DNA of 53,033 bases, taken from NCBI RefSeq assembly GCF_003576475.1, contig NZ_QWGR01000023.1, positions 1 through 53,033 on the forward strand, given 5' to 3'. This document shows, piece by piece, positions 33,714-42,049 of the stretch. The number at the start of each line of letters is the position of its first letter. Positions within the stretch are counted from its first letter, which is position 1. Made by a program: the position numbers and the translations under genes. Source of the stretch: Maribellus luteus. GTDB taxonomy: Bacteria > Bacteroidota > Bacteroidia > Bacteroidales > Prolixibacteraceae. The notes beneath the pieces are model-generated. The model was not told the DNA's origin. It did no database searches and saw nothing but the letters and a program-made list of their open reading frames with translations.

Positions 33714-36062
33714 TTAGAATTTTACGTTGTAGGTGATGGATGGAATGGCTGACCCAATGATCGACAAGCGAACAAACTGGGTTTGGTTGGGATTGTCTTC
33801 GTTAGCTTCGGGCGTAATCGAATAGGCGTTGCGGCGCGCATAAACGTTGTAGATCGAAAAGTTGATCGATTGCTTAAAACGCCGGTGCTCGTTCTTTTTA
33901 AAGTCGTAAGTGGCCGATAAATCGAGCCGGTTGTAATCCGGAAGCCGGTTGCTGTTTCGCGCCGAGTATTCAAATACCTGGTTGCCCTGCACGGTGTATT
34001 TGGCCACGGGGTACGAAATGGGCGATCCGGTTGAATAAACAAAGTTGGCGGCCAGGTTCCAGCGTTTGTTCAGCTCGTAGTTGCCCACTACCGAAAGGTC
34101 GTGCGTGCGGTCGTAATCCGAAGGGTAGGGGTTTCCGTTGTTGATGCCTTCAATTTTCCGGGTGGTTTTCGACCAGGTGTAACCCACCCAGCCGGTAAGC
34201 TGCCCTTTGGCTTTCTTGGCCAGAACTTCCAGCCCTTTTGATTCCCCTGTACCGTGCAGCAACTCGGTTTCTATGTTTTCGTTCAGGAAAAGCTCGGCGC
34301 CTTCCTTGTAATCCAGCACGTTCTGCATGTCTTTGTAATACACTTCCACCGACGTTTCCCACATATTGTTTTTGAAATTGCGGAAATAGCCCATCGAAAC
34401 CTGATCAACAATCAACGGCTTTATGTAGGTGCTGCTGGGTAACCAAATGTCGAGCGGCGAGGGCGACTGTGTGTTCGAGATCAGGTGCAGGTTTTGGACC
34501 ATCCGGTTGTAAGAGGCCTTTACCGAACTGGCTCGGTCGAGGCTGAATTTCATACCCACACGGGGCTCCAGATGAACAAAAGCATCTCCGATTTTATCTC
34601 CTTTTCCGTAATGAATGGTTTCAAGCACTTCGTCTTTGTCGGGCTGATCGGGATTTTCGTAAATATTCACCTCGCCTTCTCCTATTTGCTGAAAGTGGCT
34701 TAATCGTACTCCATACTGAACTGACAAACGCTCCGAAAATTGTTGTTCGTTCGACAGGTAAACTGCATTTTCCCGTGTGTTGTATTCGGTAAGCTCCAGG
34801 TCGTTAAACATCGAGTTTTCGCCGTTGGTAAGCACCTGCCCGGGTTTGAAATTGTGGAGGATTGTGTTTGCTCCAAATTTGAAGGTATTGCGTGGGTTGA
34901 AATAATAGGTGAAATCCAGTTTCAGGTTGTAATCGCGGATTTGTGACGACCAATCGAAATTATCTGCATTTTCTCCCGGAACACCGAGGTTGTAGCGGTA
35001 TTTCGAATAAATGGCAGACACATTCATAAAAAGCTTGTCGCCGTAAATGTGGTTCCAGCGAAGCGTGGCGGTTGTATTCCCCCAGCGCATGTACAGCGAC
35101 TCGCCCAGCTCAAACACATCTTTGCCGTTGTAAGCCGACAGGTAAATGCGGTTTTTATCGTTGATAATGAAGTTCGATTTTCCGTTGAGGTCGTAAAAAT
35201 ACAGCGTGTTGTCTTTTAGCTCTTCCAGTCCCATGGCTTTGCCAAGCACATCGTAGTAGGTGCGGCGCCCCGCAATCAGAAAACTCCAGCGGTCTTTAAT
35301 AATGGGGCCTTCGATCGTAAGCCTGCTCGAAAGGTTGCCAATTCCGCCATCGAGTGCCAGTTGTTTGCTGTTGCCGTCTTTCTGGCGGATATCGATCACC
35401 GAAGAAGCTTTTCCTCCGTATTCGGCCGGAATGCCACTTTTGTACACCTGAATGTCTTTGATGGCATTGGAATTAAACACCGAAAAAAATCCAAGAAGGT
35501 GAGAAGCATTGTAAACCGGCGCTTCATCAAGGATCATCAGGTTCTCGTCGGGGCCGCCGCCACGCACATACAATCCCGAACTGGCTTCGCCACCGCTTTG
35601 TATCCCGGGCAGCAACTGGATGGTCCGGATCACATCCACTTCGCCCATAAAAGCCGGAAGTTTTTGGATGGTTTTAACGGGCAGGGTGGTCATGCCCATT
35701 TCCACGCGTTGTACGTTTGCATCGGCAGCTTCGCCACGCACGGTAACTTCCTCTATTTGCTCCGAAAGCCCTGAAAGTGAGAAATCGCGGGTAACACTTT
35801 CACGCGCTTCCAGCTTTTGTTCGTGGGGGTGGTAGCCAATAAAAGAAACACGGATCGTGTAGTTTCCTTTCGGAATCGTCAGGGAATAAAAGCCGTAGGC
35901 ATTACTGGCGGTTCCCTGCTTTAACTCCGGAACAAAAAGAGTAGCTCCAATAAGTGCTTCACCATTGGAGGCATCTTTTAAATAACCACTTAAGGTAATT
36001 TCCTGCGCCTTTGCCAACACAGCACAAAGCAGCATGAGTGTGAGGATCTTTAATTTCAGCAT
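33714..36062 (-). CDS. TonB-dependent outer membrane receptor
   Basis: A 782-residue protein with the start at 36062, directly before a signal peptide (LKILTLMLLCAVLAKAQ). A carboxypeptidase-regulatory-like domain (TLSGYLKDASNGEALIGATLF) is followed by the plug (ELPGIQSGGEASSGLYVRGGGPDENLMILDE region) and a long beta-barrel ending in an aromatic C-terminus (IPSITYNVKF). It lacks a SusD partner, so it is the DUF4249-linked class rather than SusC. It imports an unknown ligand using TonB energy. Its start is divergent from the arsR1 promoter. Confidence 0.93.
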   Translation of the reverse strand: MLKLKILTLMLLCAVLAKAQEITLSGYLKDASNGEALIGATLFVPELKQGTASNAYGFYSLTIPKGNYTIRVSFIGYHPHEQKLEARESVTRDFSLSGLSEQIEEVTVRGEAADANVQRVEMGMTTLPVKTIQKLPAFMGEVDVIRTIQLLPGIQSGGEASSGLYVRGGGPDENLMILDEAPVYNASHLLGFFSVFNSNAIKDIQVYKSGIPAEYGGKASSVIDIRQKDGNSKQLALDGGIGNLSSRLTIEGPIIKDRWSFLIAGRRTYYDVLGKAMGLEELKDNTLYFYDLNGKSNFIINDKNRIYLSAYNGKDVFELGESLYMRWGNTTATLRWNHIYGDKLFMNVSAIYSKYRYNLGVPGENADNFDWSSQIRDYNLKLDFTYYFNPRNTFKFGANTILHNFKPGQVLTNGENSMFNDLELTEYNTRENAVYLSNEQQFSERLSVQYGVRLSHFQQIGEGEVNIYENPDQPDKDEVLETIHYGKGDKIGDAFVHLEPRVGMKFSLDRASSVKASYNRMVQNLHLISNTQSPSPLDIWLPSSTYIKPLIVDQVSMGYFRNFKNNMWETSVEVYYKDMQNVLDYKEGAELFLNENIETELLHGTGESKGLEVLAKKAKGQLTGWVGYTWSKTTRKIEGINNGNPYPSDYDRTHDLSVVGNYELNKRWNLAANFVYSTGSPISYPVAKYTVQGNQVFEYSARNSNRLPDYNRLDLSATYDFKKNEHRRFKQSINFSIYNVYARRNAYSITPEANEDNPNQTQFVRLSIIGSAIPSITYNVKF

Positions 36063-36393
36063 GTGAGTAATTGTTTTCTGTTTTTGTTTTCTATGGACCA
36101 CGAAGTTATACCAAACAATTAAAACAGCGGCGATTATCCGATAAACGATTGATATTTTTCGGTGAACACCGCGAATTGATAAACGTAAGGCATATCAAGG
36201 AACCATGTTTTGTTATCTGATCTCGTTTTGAAAGACAGCAGAAAGGCAAAAGGGTTGTAAACCCAAATAAAAAAAGTAAAAGAAAAGCTGTGAAAACAGA
36301 AAGGTGAAAGAAGATTTTGCCTGGCTATTTCCGGAATACGTATTATTTTTTTAAGATTTCTGCTTACATTTGTTCGGTAGATTACGAACAATC
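36063..36393. other. Divergent spacer, TonB receptor and arsR1
   Basis: About 330 bases with no gene. It contains the receptor leader (left) and the arsR1 promoter and operator (36365-36390, right). Confidence 0.6.
36365..36390 (+). promoter_or_regulatory. arsR1 promoter and operator
   Basis: TACATTTG at 36365-36372 is a consensus -7 box. Overlapping its end is a perfect inverted repeat TGTTCG-N8-CGAACA (36371-36390), only 3 bases before the arsR1 ATG. Position and symmetry fit an autorepressor operator. A related site occurs at 36707-36726. Confidence 0.65.
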
Positions 36394-36693
36394 ATGGCGT
36401 CGAAAGAAGTAATAACTGATAAGCAAAAGAAAATGGCCCGTTATGCCAAAGCAATGGGACATCCGGTTCGGATGTACGTGCTCGAATTACTTGCCAGTCA
36501 AAGCTGTTGCTACAGTGGCGATCTTACCGAAGAACTGCCGATTGTGAAATCAACGCTTTCGCAACACCTGAAGGAGTTGAAAGATGCGGGGTTGATTCAG
36601 GGGGAGATTGAAGCCCCAAGAATCAGGTATTGTATAAACAAAGAAAACTGGGCGGAGGCAAAAACACTGTTTAAAGAATTCTGGAAGATCTAA
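36394..36693 (+). CDS. arsR: ArsR-family repressor 1
   Basis: A 99-residue winged-helix protein; the start is placed at the ATG at 36394. It has the ArsR layout: MARYAKAMGHPVRMYVLELLA, a Cys pair in QSCCYSGDL at the beginning of the metal-sensing region, the recognition helix KSTLSQHLKELKDAGLIQG, and the wing. The paired cysteines could bind As(III) though the classical CxC motif is altered. It heads the arsenic island and probably controls itself and the arsF unit through the TTTGTTCGG sites. Confidence 0.88.
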   Translation: MASKEVITDKQKKMARYAKAMGHPVRMYVLELLASQSCCYSGDLTEELPIVKSTLSQHLKELKDAGLIQGEIEAPRIRYCINKENWAEAKTLFKEFWKI

Positions 36694-36706
36694 AAAATTT
36701 GTGTTG

Positions 36707-36732
36707 TTTGTTCGGTGTTTTGCGAATGCCGA
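36707..36732 (+). promoter_or_regulatory. Second ArsR1 operator candidate
   Basis: TTTGTTCGGT at 36707, then CGAA at 36723, matches the first operator (TTTGTTCGGT-N6-CGAA) in the same spacing. CCGAACA at 36728 also pairs with TGTTCGG over a longer loop. It lies just after arsR1 and upstream of arsF. Confidence 0.55.
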
Positions 36733-36862
36733 ACAGGTTCCGGGAAATGTATTAAATGGAGGCAGGCGTGAAGTGAAAGATTGAATAACGTTTCAAAAAA
36801 GCAAATCATAAAATTCGGGATGAATTCCCGCTAAAAACAAATAATTGAACCAAATGAAACGA

Positions 36863-36880
36863 GTCCCGAGTGCTCGGGAC
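36863..36880. promoter_or_regulatory. Hairpin in arsF leader
   Basis: GTCCCGAG-TG-CTCGGGAC is a perfect 8-bp stem with a two-base loop, 42 bases before the arsF ATG and without a T run. It may be a transcript-stability or repeat element; a similar TCCCGAGTGTCGGG lies at 47382. Confidence 0.5.
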
Positions 36881-36922
36881 GAGTTCCATCTTATTCTTTA
36901 AAAAACAAACAATTTTAATAAG

Positions 36923-37321
36923 ATGAAAACAAAAATCAACCTTGTCTTGCTAAGCCTTTGCGCTGTTTTACTTTTTGGAATGAAGGTTTCGGCACAAACC
37001 GATTCAGAACCTAAAGAAGCGCTGGTTAAGGTTTACTACTTTCACGTGAATAAGCGGTGTGCCACCTGCAAAGCAATCGAGTCGGAAGCTCAACAGGATG
37101 TGAAGGAGTTATTTGGCTCCCAAGTCAGTTTCGTGTCCTACAATTTGGATCAACCCGATGGTGAAGCCAAGGGAAAAGAACTGGGGATCAACAGTCAGGC
37201 ACTTTTGGTGGTAAAAGGAAAGAAAAAGATCAACCTTACCAACGAAGGATTTTTGTACGCCCGAACCGATCCTGCTAAATTCAAAAAAGTAATCGAGGAA
37301 AAGATAAAACCTTTGTTGTAG
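36923..37321 (+). CDS. arsF: ArsF-family thioredoxin-like protein
   Basis: A 132-residue exported protein: signal peptide (LVLLSLCAVLLFGMKVSAQ) and a thioredoxin-like domain with a CxxC motif RCATCK (Cys46 and Cys49) in the usual first-helix position. This matches the group annotated as nitrophenyl compound nitroreductase subunit ArsF, named from aromatic-arsenical clusters; the catalytic role of the small form is unproven. A redox partner for the DsbD-like ArsG is likely. It ends 1 base before arsG. Confidence 0.75.
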   Translation: MKTKINLVLLSLCAVLLFGMKVSAQTDSEPKEALVKVYYFHVNKRCATCKAIESEAQQDVKELFGSQVSFVSYNLDQPDGEAKGKELGINSQALLVVKGKKKINLTNEGFLYARTDPAKFKKVIEEKIKPLL

Positions 37322-37322
37322 C

Positions 37323-38024
37323 ATGGAAGGATTTCTGACCGGATTACTCGAAAACAGCTCTTTCCCCGTAGTTACTGCTTTGGTGCTGGGATTAATGACT
37401 GCCATCAGTCCTTGTCCTTTGGCAACTAATATTACAGCCGTTGGCTTTATTGGTAAAGACATTGAAAACCGAAACCGGGTTTTTTACAACGGCCTGGTTT
37501 ACACGTTGGGACGAGCGATAGCTTATACTTTGCTGGCCTTTGTTATTTTCCTGGGAGCCGACCAGTTCGAGGTATCGGGAGTATTTCAGCGCTATGGTAT
37601 GAAAATCATTGGCCCCTTGCTGATCGTTATCGGACTTTTTATGCTCGGAGTTCTGAAAATCAGTCTTCCGGGAGGCGGAAAAATAGCCGAACGATTCGAG
37701 AAAAAAGGAGTGACAGGCTACTGGGACGTTCTTTTGCTGGGCATGTTGTTTGCCATGGCCTTTTGTCCCTACAGCGGCGTTTTGTACTTCGGAATGCTGA
37801 TTCCTTTAACGATCAGTAGTGCATCGGGCTTGTATCTCCCTGTGGTCTTCGCCATTGCCACCGGTATTCCGGTCATCTTGTTTGCCTGGCTGATTGCTTA
37901 TGCCGTGTCGGGGGTCGGAGGTTTGTACCAACGGCTAAAAACCTTCGAATATTGGTTCCGGAAAGTCATCGCAGTTTTATTTGTCCTCGTAGGACTGTAT
38001 TACATTATTACAGTGTTCTTTTAA
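37323..38024 (+). CDS. arsG: ArsG-family CcdA/DsbD-like membrane protein
   Basis: A 233-residue protein with six membrane helices of the CcdA/DsbD transmembrane type. The opening SPCPLATNITAVGFIG and the second-half AFCPYSGVLYFGMLIPL hold the paired Cys/Pro motifs that carry disulfide across the membrane. The group is annotated as aromatic aminobenzylarsenical efflux permease ArsG. The DsbD-like architecture makes electron transfer to ArsF an equally reasonable role. Co-transcribed with arsF (1-base gap). Confidence 0.8.
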   Translation: MEGFLTGLLENSSFPVVTALVLGLMTAISPCPLATNITAVGFIGKDIENRNRVFYNGLVYTLGRAIAYTLLAFVIFLGADQFEVSGVFQRYGMKIIGPLLIVIGLFMLGVLKISLPGGGKIAERFEKKGVTGYWDVLLLGMLFAMAFCPYSGVLYFGMLIPLTISSASGLYLPVVFAIATGIPVILFAWLIAYAVSGVGGLYQRLKTFEYWFRKVIAVLFVLVGLYYIITVFF

Positions 38025-38088
38025 GCATTCACTGGCTTGAATGTGTGTGATTAAATGGGTGGTATTTTTTTGACTAAAAACCAACATC

Positions 38089-38862
38089 ATGAAACAAAAA
38101 TCAATAGGCTTTATCGGTGGAGGCCGTATTACGCGAATCTTTTTGCAGGGCCTCAGCAACAAAAACGCGTTGTCCGGAAATGTAAAGGTATTTGATCCGA
38201 ATACTGAAACAGTAAATGCCTTGTGTACTGATTTTCAGGAGATAGAAAAAGCAGAAACAGTGGCGGATGTTGCGGCACAGCAGCTGGTATTTATCGCCGT
38301 ACATCCTCCGGTGGTGATGGAAACTTTGCAGGCGATTAAAGAGGTGGTGAACGCGTCAACTGTAGTGATTTCGCTGGCACCCAAAATTACCCTCGAAAAA
38401 ATGGCGGCGGTGTTACCAACTCAAAAACTGGTTCGGATGATCCCCAACGCCACATCGTTTATCAACGAAGGCTACAATCCTGTGACTTTTGCCCCTGGTT
38501 TTGTAGACCAGGATAAAAAGAAGCTGTTGAAACTATTGAAAAAGCTGGGGAAAACCTTCGAGACCGAAGAAGCAAAGCTGGAAAGTTATGCCATTAGCTC
38601 GGCCATGTTGCCTACCTATTTCTGGTTTCAGTGGCAGGAAATGGAGGCGATAGCCAAAGAAACCGGTTTAAGCGAAGAGGAAGCCCGGCTGACCGTTTCT
38701 ACTACGTTGAAGAAGGCCTGGAAATTATATTATCAGTCAGGCTTGCAAGCCAACGAAGTAATGGACCTGATTCCGGTGAAACCAATCGGCGAAAATGAAC
38801 CGGAAATCAAAAATATTCTGAATGCCAAACTGCTGGGGTTGTTTGGGAAGATTAAGCCTTAA
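38089..38862 (+). CDS. ProC-like NAD(P)-dependent oxidoreductase
   Basis: A 257-residue protein. The N-terminal Rossmann fold is SIGFIGGGRITRIFLQGL, with an acidic residue after strand 2 (KVFDPN). VFIAVHPPVVMETL and VRMIPNATSFINEGYN follow the pyrroline-5-carboxylate reductase pattern, and the C-terminal helical dimerisation domain is present (LSEEEARLTVSTTLKKAW). True proline synthesis is doubtful because the ProC signature near the C-terminus is not obvious. It is 64 bases after arsG on the same strand, so it may belong to the arsenic unit. Confidence 0.75.
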   Translation: MKQKSIGFIGGGRITRIFLQGLSNKNALSGNVKVFDPNTETVNALCTDFQEIEKAETVADVAAQQLVFIAVHPPVVMETLQAIKEVVNASTVVISLAPKITLEKMAAVLPTQKLVRMIPNATSFINEGYNPVTFAPGFVDQDKKKLLKLLKKLGKTFETEEAKLESYAISSAMLPTYFWFQWQEMEAIAKETGLSEEEARLTVSTTLKKAWKLYYQSGLQANEVMDLIPVKPIGENEPEIKNILNAKLLGLFGKIKP

Positions 38863-38905
38863 TGGTGACGCGTTTTCATCTTTGTGCGTCTGCTTAAAGT
38901 CGTAG

Positions 38906-39071
38906 AGATTCCTCTCTGCGTTCGGAATGACAAGTATTTGAATGACTTTTGCTTTTGGGAGAAATGGTCTCGTAGCAAAGCCGCGAGACCATTTCTCCCG
39001 AAAGCCCTAAAAAGCACAACATATTGTCATTCTGAACGAATCCGTCAATTGACGGAGAAGTGAAAGAATCT
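38906..39071. mobile_element. MITE-like element with nested hairpin
   Basis: Terminal inverted repeats of related sequence: AGATTCCTCTC...CGTTCGGAATGACAA at 38906-38933 and the reverse complement TTGTCATTCTGAACG...GAATCT at 39024-39071. Inside is a perfect 16-bp stem (38957-38972 with 38984-38999, GGGAGAAATGGTCTCG). There is no open frame. Such AATGACA-ended repeats are common in Bacteroidota genomes. It separates the two halves of the arsenic island. Confidence 0.75.
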
Positions 39072-39128
39072 TTTTCTGAATAATTTAACTAGGTAATCGT
39101 GTTTTTTCAGCATGTAATAAAAATTTAA

Positions 39129-39174
39129 TGACGTATTTATACGTTATTTGATTTTGTGACGTATATTTGCGTCA
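39129..39174 (+). promoter_or_regulatory. arsR2 promoter with two palindromic operators
   Basis: Operator 1, TGACGTATTTATACGTTA (39129-39146), and operator 2, TGACGTATATTTGCGTCA (39157-39174), are 18-bp near-palindromes 28 bp apart. The -7 box TATATTTG (39162-39169) lies inside operator 2, so binding would block polymerase directly. The arsR2 ATG is 15 bases further on. Confidence 0.7.
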
Positions 39175-39188
39175 TAGAATTGATAAAG

Positions 39189-39521
39189 ATGGTACAATCA
39201 AAAACGGAATTATTCGATAAGGAGCTGGCTGAAAAGGCGATGCTTTTCAAAGCGCTGGCACATCCGGCCCGTTTGCGCATTTTGCAGTTTCTGGCCGAAA
39301 CGCGGAGTTGTATGACGGGCGATATCTGCGAAGTTCTTCCTTTAAGCCGTACAACGGTGAATCAACATTTAAAGGAGTTGAAAGAACCGGGCTTGATCAA
39401 AGGCGAAATTGACGGGGTGAAAACCAATTACTGTTTGAATTCAGAAAAAATAAACAATCTAAAGGACATGCTGGGCGGATTTCTTTCAGAAATCGACTGC
39501 TGTTCGGATAACAACTGTTAA
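39189..39521 (+). CDS. arsR: ArsR-family repressor 2
   Basis: A 110-residue winged-helix repressor; the start is placed at the ATG at 39189 because the upstream in-frame sequence overlaps the operators. MLFKALAHPARLRILQFLAE, then SCMTGDIC (two Cys six residues apart) and the recognition helix SRTTVNQHLKELKEPGLIKG are ArsR-like. The C-terminal tail EIDCCSDNNC adds three Cys that may form an extra As(III) site. It probably controls the arsC-arsM-acr3 unit, with arsC 11 bases downstream. Confidence 0.9.
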   Translation: MVQSKTELFDKELAEKAMLFKALAHPARLRILQFLAETRSCMTGDICEVLPLSRTTVNQHLKELKEPGLIKGEIDGVKTNYCLNSEKINNLKDMLGGFLSEIDCCSDNNC

Positions 39522-39532
39522 AACATTTACCA

Positions 39533-39961
39533 ATGAAGATACTGATTTTATGCACCGGCAACAGTTGCCGCAGCCAAATGGCACATGGATTTATGCAATC
39601 GTTCGATAGCCGGCTGGAAGTGGCTTCTGCCGGAACCGAAGCTTCGGGCAAACTCAACCACAAAGCCGTGGAAGTGATGAAGGAGATTGGGATTGATATC
39701 AGCGGACACAGTTCTGATTCGGTGGAGATCTACCTCGATCAGGAGTGGGATTACGTGATTACCGTTTGTGGTGGCGCTAACGAAAGTTGCCCGGCGTTTA
39801 TCGGGAAAGTAAAACACCGCCTGCACATCGGGTTCGACGATCCGTCGCATGCCGTTGGAACGCCCGAGTTTATCCAAAGCGAATACTACCGCGTAAGAGA
39901 CGAGATCAAAGAAGGTTTTTATGCATTTTATCAAAAAGAAATTTTACCTCAATTGTCATGA
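39533..39961 (+). CDS. arsC: Arsenate reductase, thioredoxin-coupled type
   Basis: A 142-residue low-molecular-weight phosphatase fold. The P-loop is CTGNSCR (Cys7-x5-Arg13), and the redox pair Cys79 and Cys86 lies in VCGGANESCP; the general acid region is GFDDPSHAVGT. These three cysteines define the thioredoxin-linked ArsC that reduces arsenate to arsenite in the cytosol. It ends inside the start of arsM (ATGA), so translation is coupled. Confidence 0.94.
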   Translation: MKILILCTGNSCRSQMAHGFMQSFDSRLEVASAGTEASGKLNHKAVEVMKEIGIDISGHSSDSVEIYLDQEWDYVITVCGGANESCPAFIGKVKHRLHIGFDDPSHAVGTPEFIQSEYYRVRDEIKEGFYAFYQKEILPQLS

Positions 39962-40761
39962 AAGCAGAAGATGTAAAAAAAATGGTGCAGGAAAAGTACG
40001 GGACCATTGCTTCCCAAAGTACTATCCTGAAACAGTCGGGATGTTGCGGACCATCGACTTGCTGCGGTGAGCTGGAGTTTAGCATGATCGGCGACGAATA
40101 CAGCTCGGTTAAAGGCCATAATCCCGATGCGGATATGGGGTTAGGTTGCGGCTTACCGACTGAATATGCTGGAATCCACCCGGGAGATTCGGTGCTGGAT
40201 TTAGGCTCAGGAGCCGGAAACGATTGCTTTGTGGCACGCAGCATTGTGGGGGAAAGCGGAAAGGTTACCGGGCTCGATTTTACGGAGGAAATGGTTAACA
40301 AAGCGCAGGCGAACCTTGCCAAAACAGGCTTTACCAACATGGAATTTGTTATGGGTGACATTGAAAACATGCCCTTGTCCGACAATACTTTCGATGTGGT
40401 GATCAGCAACTGTGTGCTAAACCTTGTTCCCGATAAACAACAGGCTTTTTCCGAAATATTCCGCGTATTGAAACCGGGCGGGCATTTCTGTATTTCGGAT
40501 GTGGTACTTGCAGGCGATTTGCCGGAAAAGATAAAACAGGAAGCCGAAATGTATGCAGGTTGCGTGGCCGGTGCATCGCAGGAACCCGATTATTTGCAGA
40601 TCATCCAAAACATTGGCTTTGCGGATCTTCAAATTCATAAAAGGAGAGCCATAACAGTTCCGGACGATGTTCTTCATAAATACCTTTCTGTGGAGGAAGT
40701 CGCCGAATTGAAAACAAAGGGAGCAGGTATCTTCAGTTTAACGCTAAGCGCAACAAAATAG
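39958..40761 (+). CDS. arsM: Arsenite methyltransferase
   Basis: A 267-residue SAM methyltransferase; the start is the ATG at 39958, overlapping the arsC stop by four bases. It has the Cys-rich opening [25 protein letters not shown] (Cys64), the SAM motif [11 protein letters not shown], and MYAGCVAGA (Cys202). Cys64 and Cys202 correspond to the arsenic-binding cysteines of ArsM. No Cys follows Cys202, so the fourth conserved Cys of the algal enzyme is missing. It methylates As(III), probably to volatile or exportable species. Confidence 0.93.
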   Translation: MKAEDVKKMVQEKYGTIASQSTILKQSGCCGPSTCCGELEFSMIGDEYSSVKGHNPDADMGLGCGLPTEYAGIHPGDSVLDLGSGAGNDCFVARSIVGESGKVTGLDFTEEMVNKAQANLAKTGFTNMEFVMGDIENMPLSDNTFDVVISNCVLNLVPDKQQAFSEIFRVLKPGGHFCISDVVLAGDLPEKIKQEAEMYAGCVAGASQEPDYLQIIQNIGFADLQIHKRRAITVPDDVLHKYLSVEEVAELKTKGAGIFSLTLSATK

Positions 40762-40766
40762 GAAGT

Positions 40767-41798
40767 ATGAATCAAGGGAAAAAACGCATTGGTTTTTTTG
40801 AAAAATACCTGACTTTGTGGGTGGCTGTGTGTATTGCCGCAGGTATCGGCATTGGTCACTGGGCGGGTGAAAGCATCGGGTTTTTAAGCAGTATGGAAGT
40901 ATTTAAGGTAAACATTCCGGTGGCCGTTTTAATCTGGCTGATGATTTACCCCATGATGTTGCAGGTCGATTTCTCGAGTTTGAAGAACATTGGCAAACGC
41001 CCCAAAGGATTGATTCTGACGCTGGTGGTTAACTGGCTGATCAAACCTTTTACTATGGCCTTTTTTGCCTGGTTGTTTTTTTCAAAGTTGTACGCGGCTT
41101 TTATTTCGCCCGAGCAGGCTGGTGAGTACATTGCCGGGGCCATTTTGCTGGGGGCAGCACCCTGCACCGCCATGGTTTTTGTGTGGAGCTACCTCACCGA
41201 CGGCGATCCGAATTATACGCTGGTGCAGGTTTCGGTGAACGACTTGATTATTTTGGTAGCCTTTATTCCCATTGTCGGGTTGTTGCTGGGGATCACCAAT
41301 ATTACGATTCCCTACGATACGCTGGCAGCCAGCATTGTGGTGTTTGTGGTTATTCCTTTGGTGGCCGGGTTTATTACCCACAAAGTATTGATCCGAAAAA
41401 GGGGAGAGGAGTGGTTCAGGGAAGAGTTTCTGCCCCGCTTTAAACCGGTTTCAATTGTTGCTTTGCTAAGCACGCTGGTTTTATTGTTTGCCTTTCAGGG
41501 GAAAACCATTATCGAAAAGCCGCTGATTATTCTGCTGGTGGCTGTGCCACTGGTTATTCAAACCTACTTTATCTTTTTTATCACCTGGGTGGGTGGCCGG
41601 AAATTAAAACTTCCGCATGCCATTTGTTCTCCGGCAGCGATGATTGGCGCCAGTAATTTCTTTGAACTGGCGGTAGCCGTTGCCATTGCGTTGTTTGGCT
41701 TGCAATCGCCTGCTGCGATGGTAACCGTTGTTGGTGTGCTGGTAGAGGTGCCGGTAATGCTTTCGCTGGTGAAACTGGCCAACCGCTGGCGGTATTGA
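40767..41798 (+). CDS. acr3: Acr3-type arsenite efflux transporter
   Basis: A 343-residue protein with about ten membrane helices. The Acr3 hallmarks are [20 protein letters not shown] near the N-terminus, [24 protein letters not shown] with the essential Cys133, and [25 protein letters not shown] in the last helices. It extrudes As(III) driven by proton-motive force. It follows arsM by 5 bases and closes the operon. Confidence 0.95.
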   Translation: MNQGKKRIGFFEKYLTLWVAVCIAAGIGIGHWAGESIGFLSSMEVFKVNIPVAVLIWLMIYPMMLQVDFSSLKNIGKRPKGLILTLVVNWLIKPFTMAFFAWLFFSKLYAAFISPEQAGEYIAGAILLGAAPCTAMVFVWSYLTDGDPNYTLVQVSVNDLIILVAFIPIVGLLLGITNITIPYDTLAASIVVFVVIPLVAGFITHKVLIRKRGEEWFREEFLPRFKPVSIVALLSTLVLLFAFQGKTIIEKPLIILLVAVPLVIQTYFIFFITWVGGRKLKLPHAICSPAAMIGASNFFELAVAVAIALFGLQSPAAMVTVVGVLVEVPVMLSLVKLANRWRY

Positions 41799-42049
41799 AA
41801 GGAATTTTAGTGCCATTCAAAACCGAATAGAGTAGCATACGGTTTTTCACAGAGGTTAGAGGTTGGAAGTAGTGATTGGGTGAAAAGCAGATGTTTTCCT
41901 GAACTTCGTACGGTTATTTGCGTACATTTAAACTGGTTTTTTATAAGTGCTTCAGAGAGATAAAGCATAGGAATTAGTTTAAGTAGATTATTGGGGCCTC
42001 AAATAAAGCTGATCTTCCGAAATTAATTCCGACCTAAAATTTTCTGCAG

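Noticed and set aside
39787..39957. N-terminal extension of arsM
   Set aside because: The upstream in-frame part lies inside arsC and is rich in Arg; the ATG at 39958 overlapping the arsC stop is the natural start.
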